DNA from: a virus
Reading direction: 5' to 3' (one strand)
IMG/VR virus record: IMGVR_UViG_3300046820_001062
Span: 1-64,000 of that record
Length of the DNA stretch: 64,000 bases
Made by a program: the position numbers and the translations under genes. The notes beneath the pieces were generated by a model. The model did no database searches. It worked only from the letters and a program-made list of their open reading frames with translations, and had not been told where the DNA came from. Positions 63,500-64,000 of this stretch are shown here, one piece after another (the first letter of the stretch is position 1; each line of letters begins with the position of its first letter).

Positions 63500-64000
63500 T
63501 AGATATTGCTCTTAAACATGTTATAGTAATTATGATACTGAGCTTTTCTATTTAACTCCCACGTTTTCTTTAGTTCTCTAAAGTCTGGTGTGTTGATAAA
63601 TGATAAAGCGTTGTTTCTAGCCACTCTTAGTTTTTGTTCTACTAATTGTAGATAGTTAATGACATTCTCTCCAGACATATATAAGTTTTCATATATTCTC
63701 TGTTTTAATGCATACTCATAAAATTCATTTACTAATGGATGTTCCATAACCAAAAGGTTACCTTTGTCATCCTCCATTAAACTTTGATAATTAATATATA
63801 CAACACCCTCATCAAAGTTTGTAACTAAAAATCCATTTTTGATATAAGCTACATTTGGATCATGACTATTCAAATTAAAACAATCAGCAGATACTGATTT
63901 GCTTTTTTCTATTCTTAAAGGAATCAAATGTGAATGCTCATATCTTCTTCCATTTAGATTATATGCTACAACTTTTTTACCACTTGCATCACTTACAATT
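63499..64000 (-). CDS. Neck/ring-type virion protein, 5' end beyond the window
   Basis: An open frame on the minus strand continues to base 64000 without a stop, so the gene starts outside the window; a TTG start at 63927 is not needed. The visible 166 residues include NGFLVTNFDEGVVYINYQSL (about 68-87), the pattern 'xxGxVxIxYxxxxxDxxGxxxIxxxP' followed by a helical stretch with YALKQRIYENLYMSG, which I know from neck-associated ring proteins of crAss-like phages. Its place at the head of the tail genes fits a head-to-tail connector. It overlaps the small zincin gene by one base. Confidence 0.65.
   Translation of the reverse strand, partial: IVSDASGKKVVAYNLNGRRYEHSHLIPLRIEKSKSVSADCFNLNSHDPNVAYIKNGFLVTNFDEGVVYINYQSLMEDDKGNLLVMEHPLVNEFYEYALKQRIYENLYMSGENVINYLQLVEQKLRVARNNALSFINTPDFRELKKTWELNRKAQYHNYYNMFKSNI

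Noticed and set aside
63499-63927. TTG start giving a 142-aa complete protein at the right edge
   Set aside because: The frame has no stop up to 64000, so the gene more likely continues beyond the window.

Overview
The window looks like part of a large, AT-rich, tailed double-stranded DNA phage genome, most likely a crAss-like phage (order Crassvirales) of a Bacteroidota host. Four things support this. (1) A 3773-residue protein carries the DFDVD catalytic loop and neighbouring residues of a YonO/crAss-type RNA polymerase, set among very large virion genes. (2) The layout is two-armed, with a rightward replication and nucleotide-metabolism arm and a leftward virion arm. (3) Several candidate promoters carry the Bacteroidota -7 box (TAnnTTTG), and Shine-Dalgarno sequences are scarce. 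(4) The tail nozzle-like, neck-like, S74 fibre and DUF5872-like proteins are of kinds I know from Bacteroidota phages. No terminase, portal or major capsid gene lies in the window; they should lie beyond the right edge. I saw no tRNA, CRISPR array, insertion sequence or sign of stop-codon reassignment. The taxonomic placement is inferred.

Layout: 1-4.7 kb (+) holds a truncated gene, a small gene, a family B DNA polymerase, a DUF932-like protein, a terminator, a 54-aa gene, a dNMP kinase and a small gene. 4.78-6.64 kb (-) is a four-gene lysis cassette (amidase, holin-like protein, spanin-like protein, membrane coiled-coil protein). 6.64-6.99 kb is non-coding and contains a structured leader ending in a terminator. 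6.99-11.86 kb (+) holds nrdB, nrdA, an unknown gene, a DUF3846-like gene, thyX and an unknown gene. 11.9-64 kb (-) is one long virion arm transcribed right to left: neck-like protein, small zincin, nozzle-like tail protein with a vWA insert, SET/zincin/DUF5872-like multidomain protein, three large virion proteins, the RNA polymerase polypeptide, a PD-(D/E)XK-containing giant protein, then tail fibres and small accessory proteins.

How it may work: the right arm appears to build a virion that carries its own RNA polymerase, proteases and possibly a nuclease, injected with the DNA to start early transcription. The left arm supplies replication (PolB) and deoxynucleotides (NrdAB, ThyX, dNMP kinase). 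The lysis genes sit inverted inside that arm between two terminators. The most notable points are a SET domain fused to a zincin in a virion-type protein, three zincins in one arm, a vWA/FN3/Ig cassette and a hydrophobic block inside a tail-tip protein, repeated [aromatic/Met]-x-x-GG linkers, and a pseudoknot/terminator leader before nrdB.
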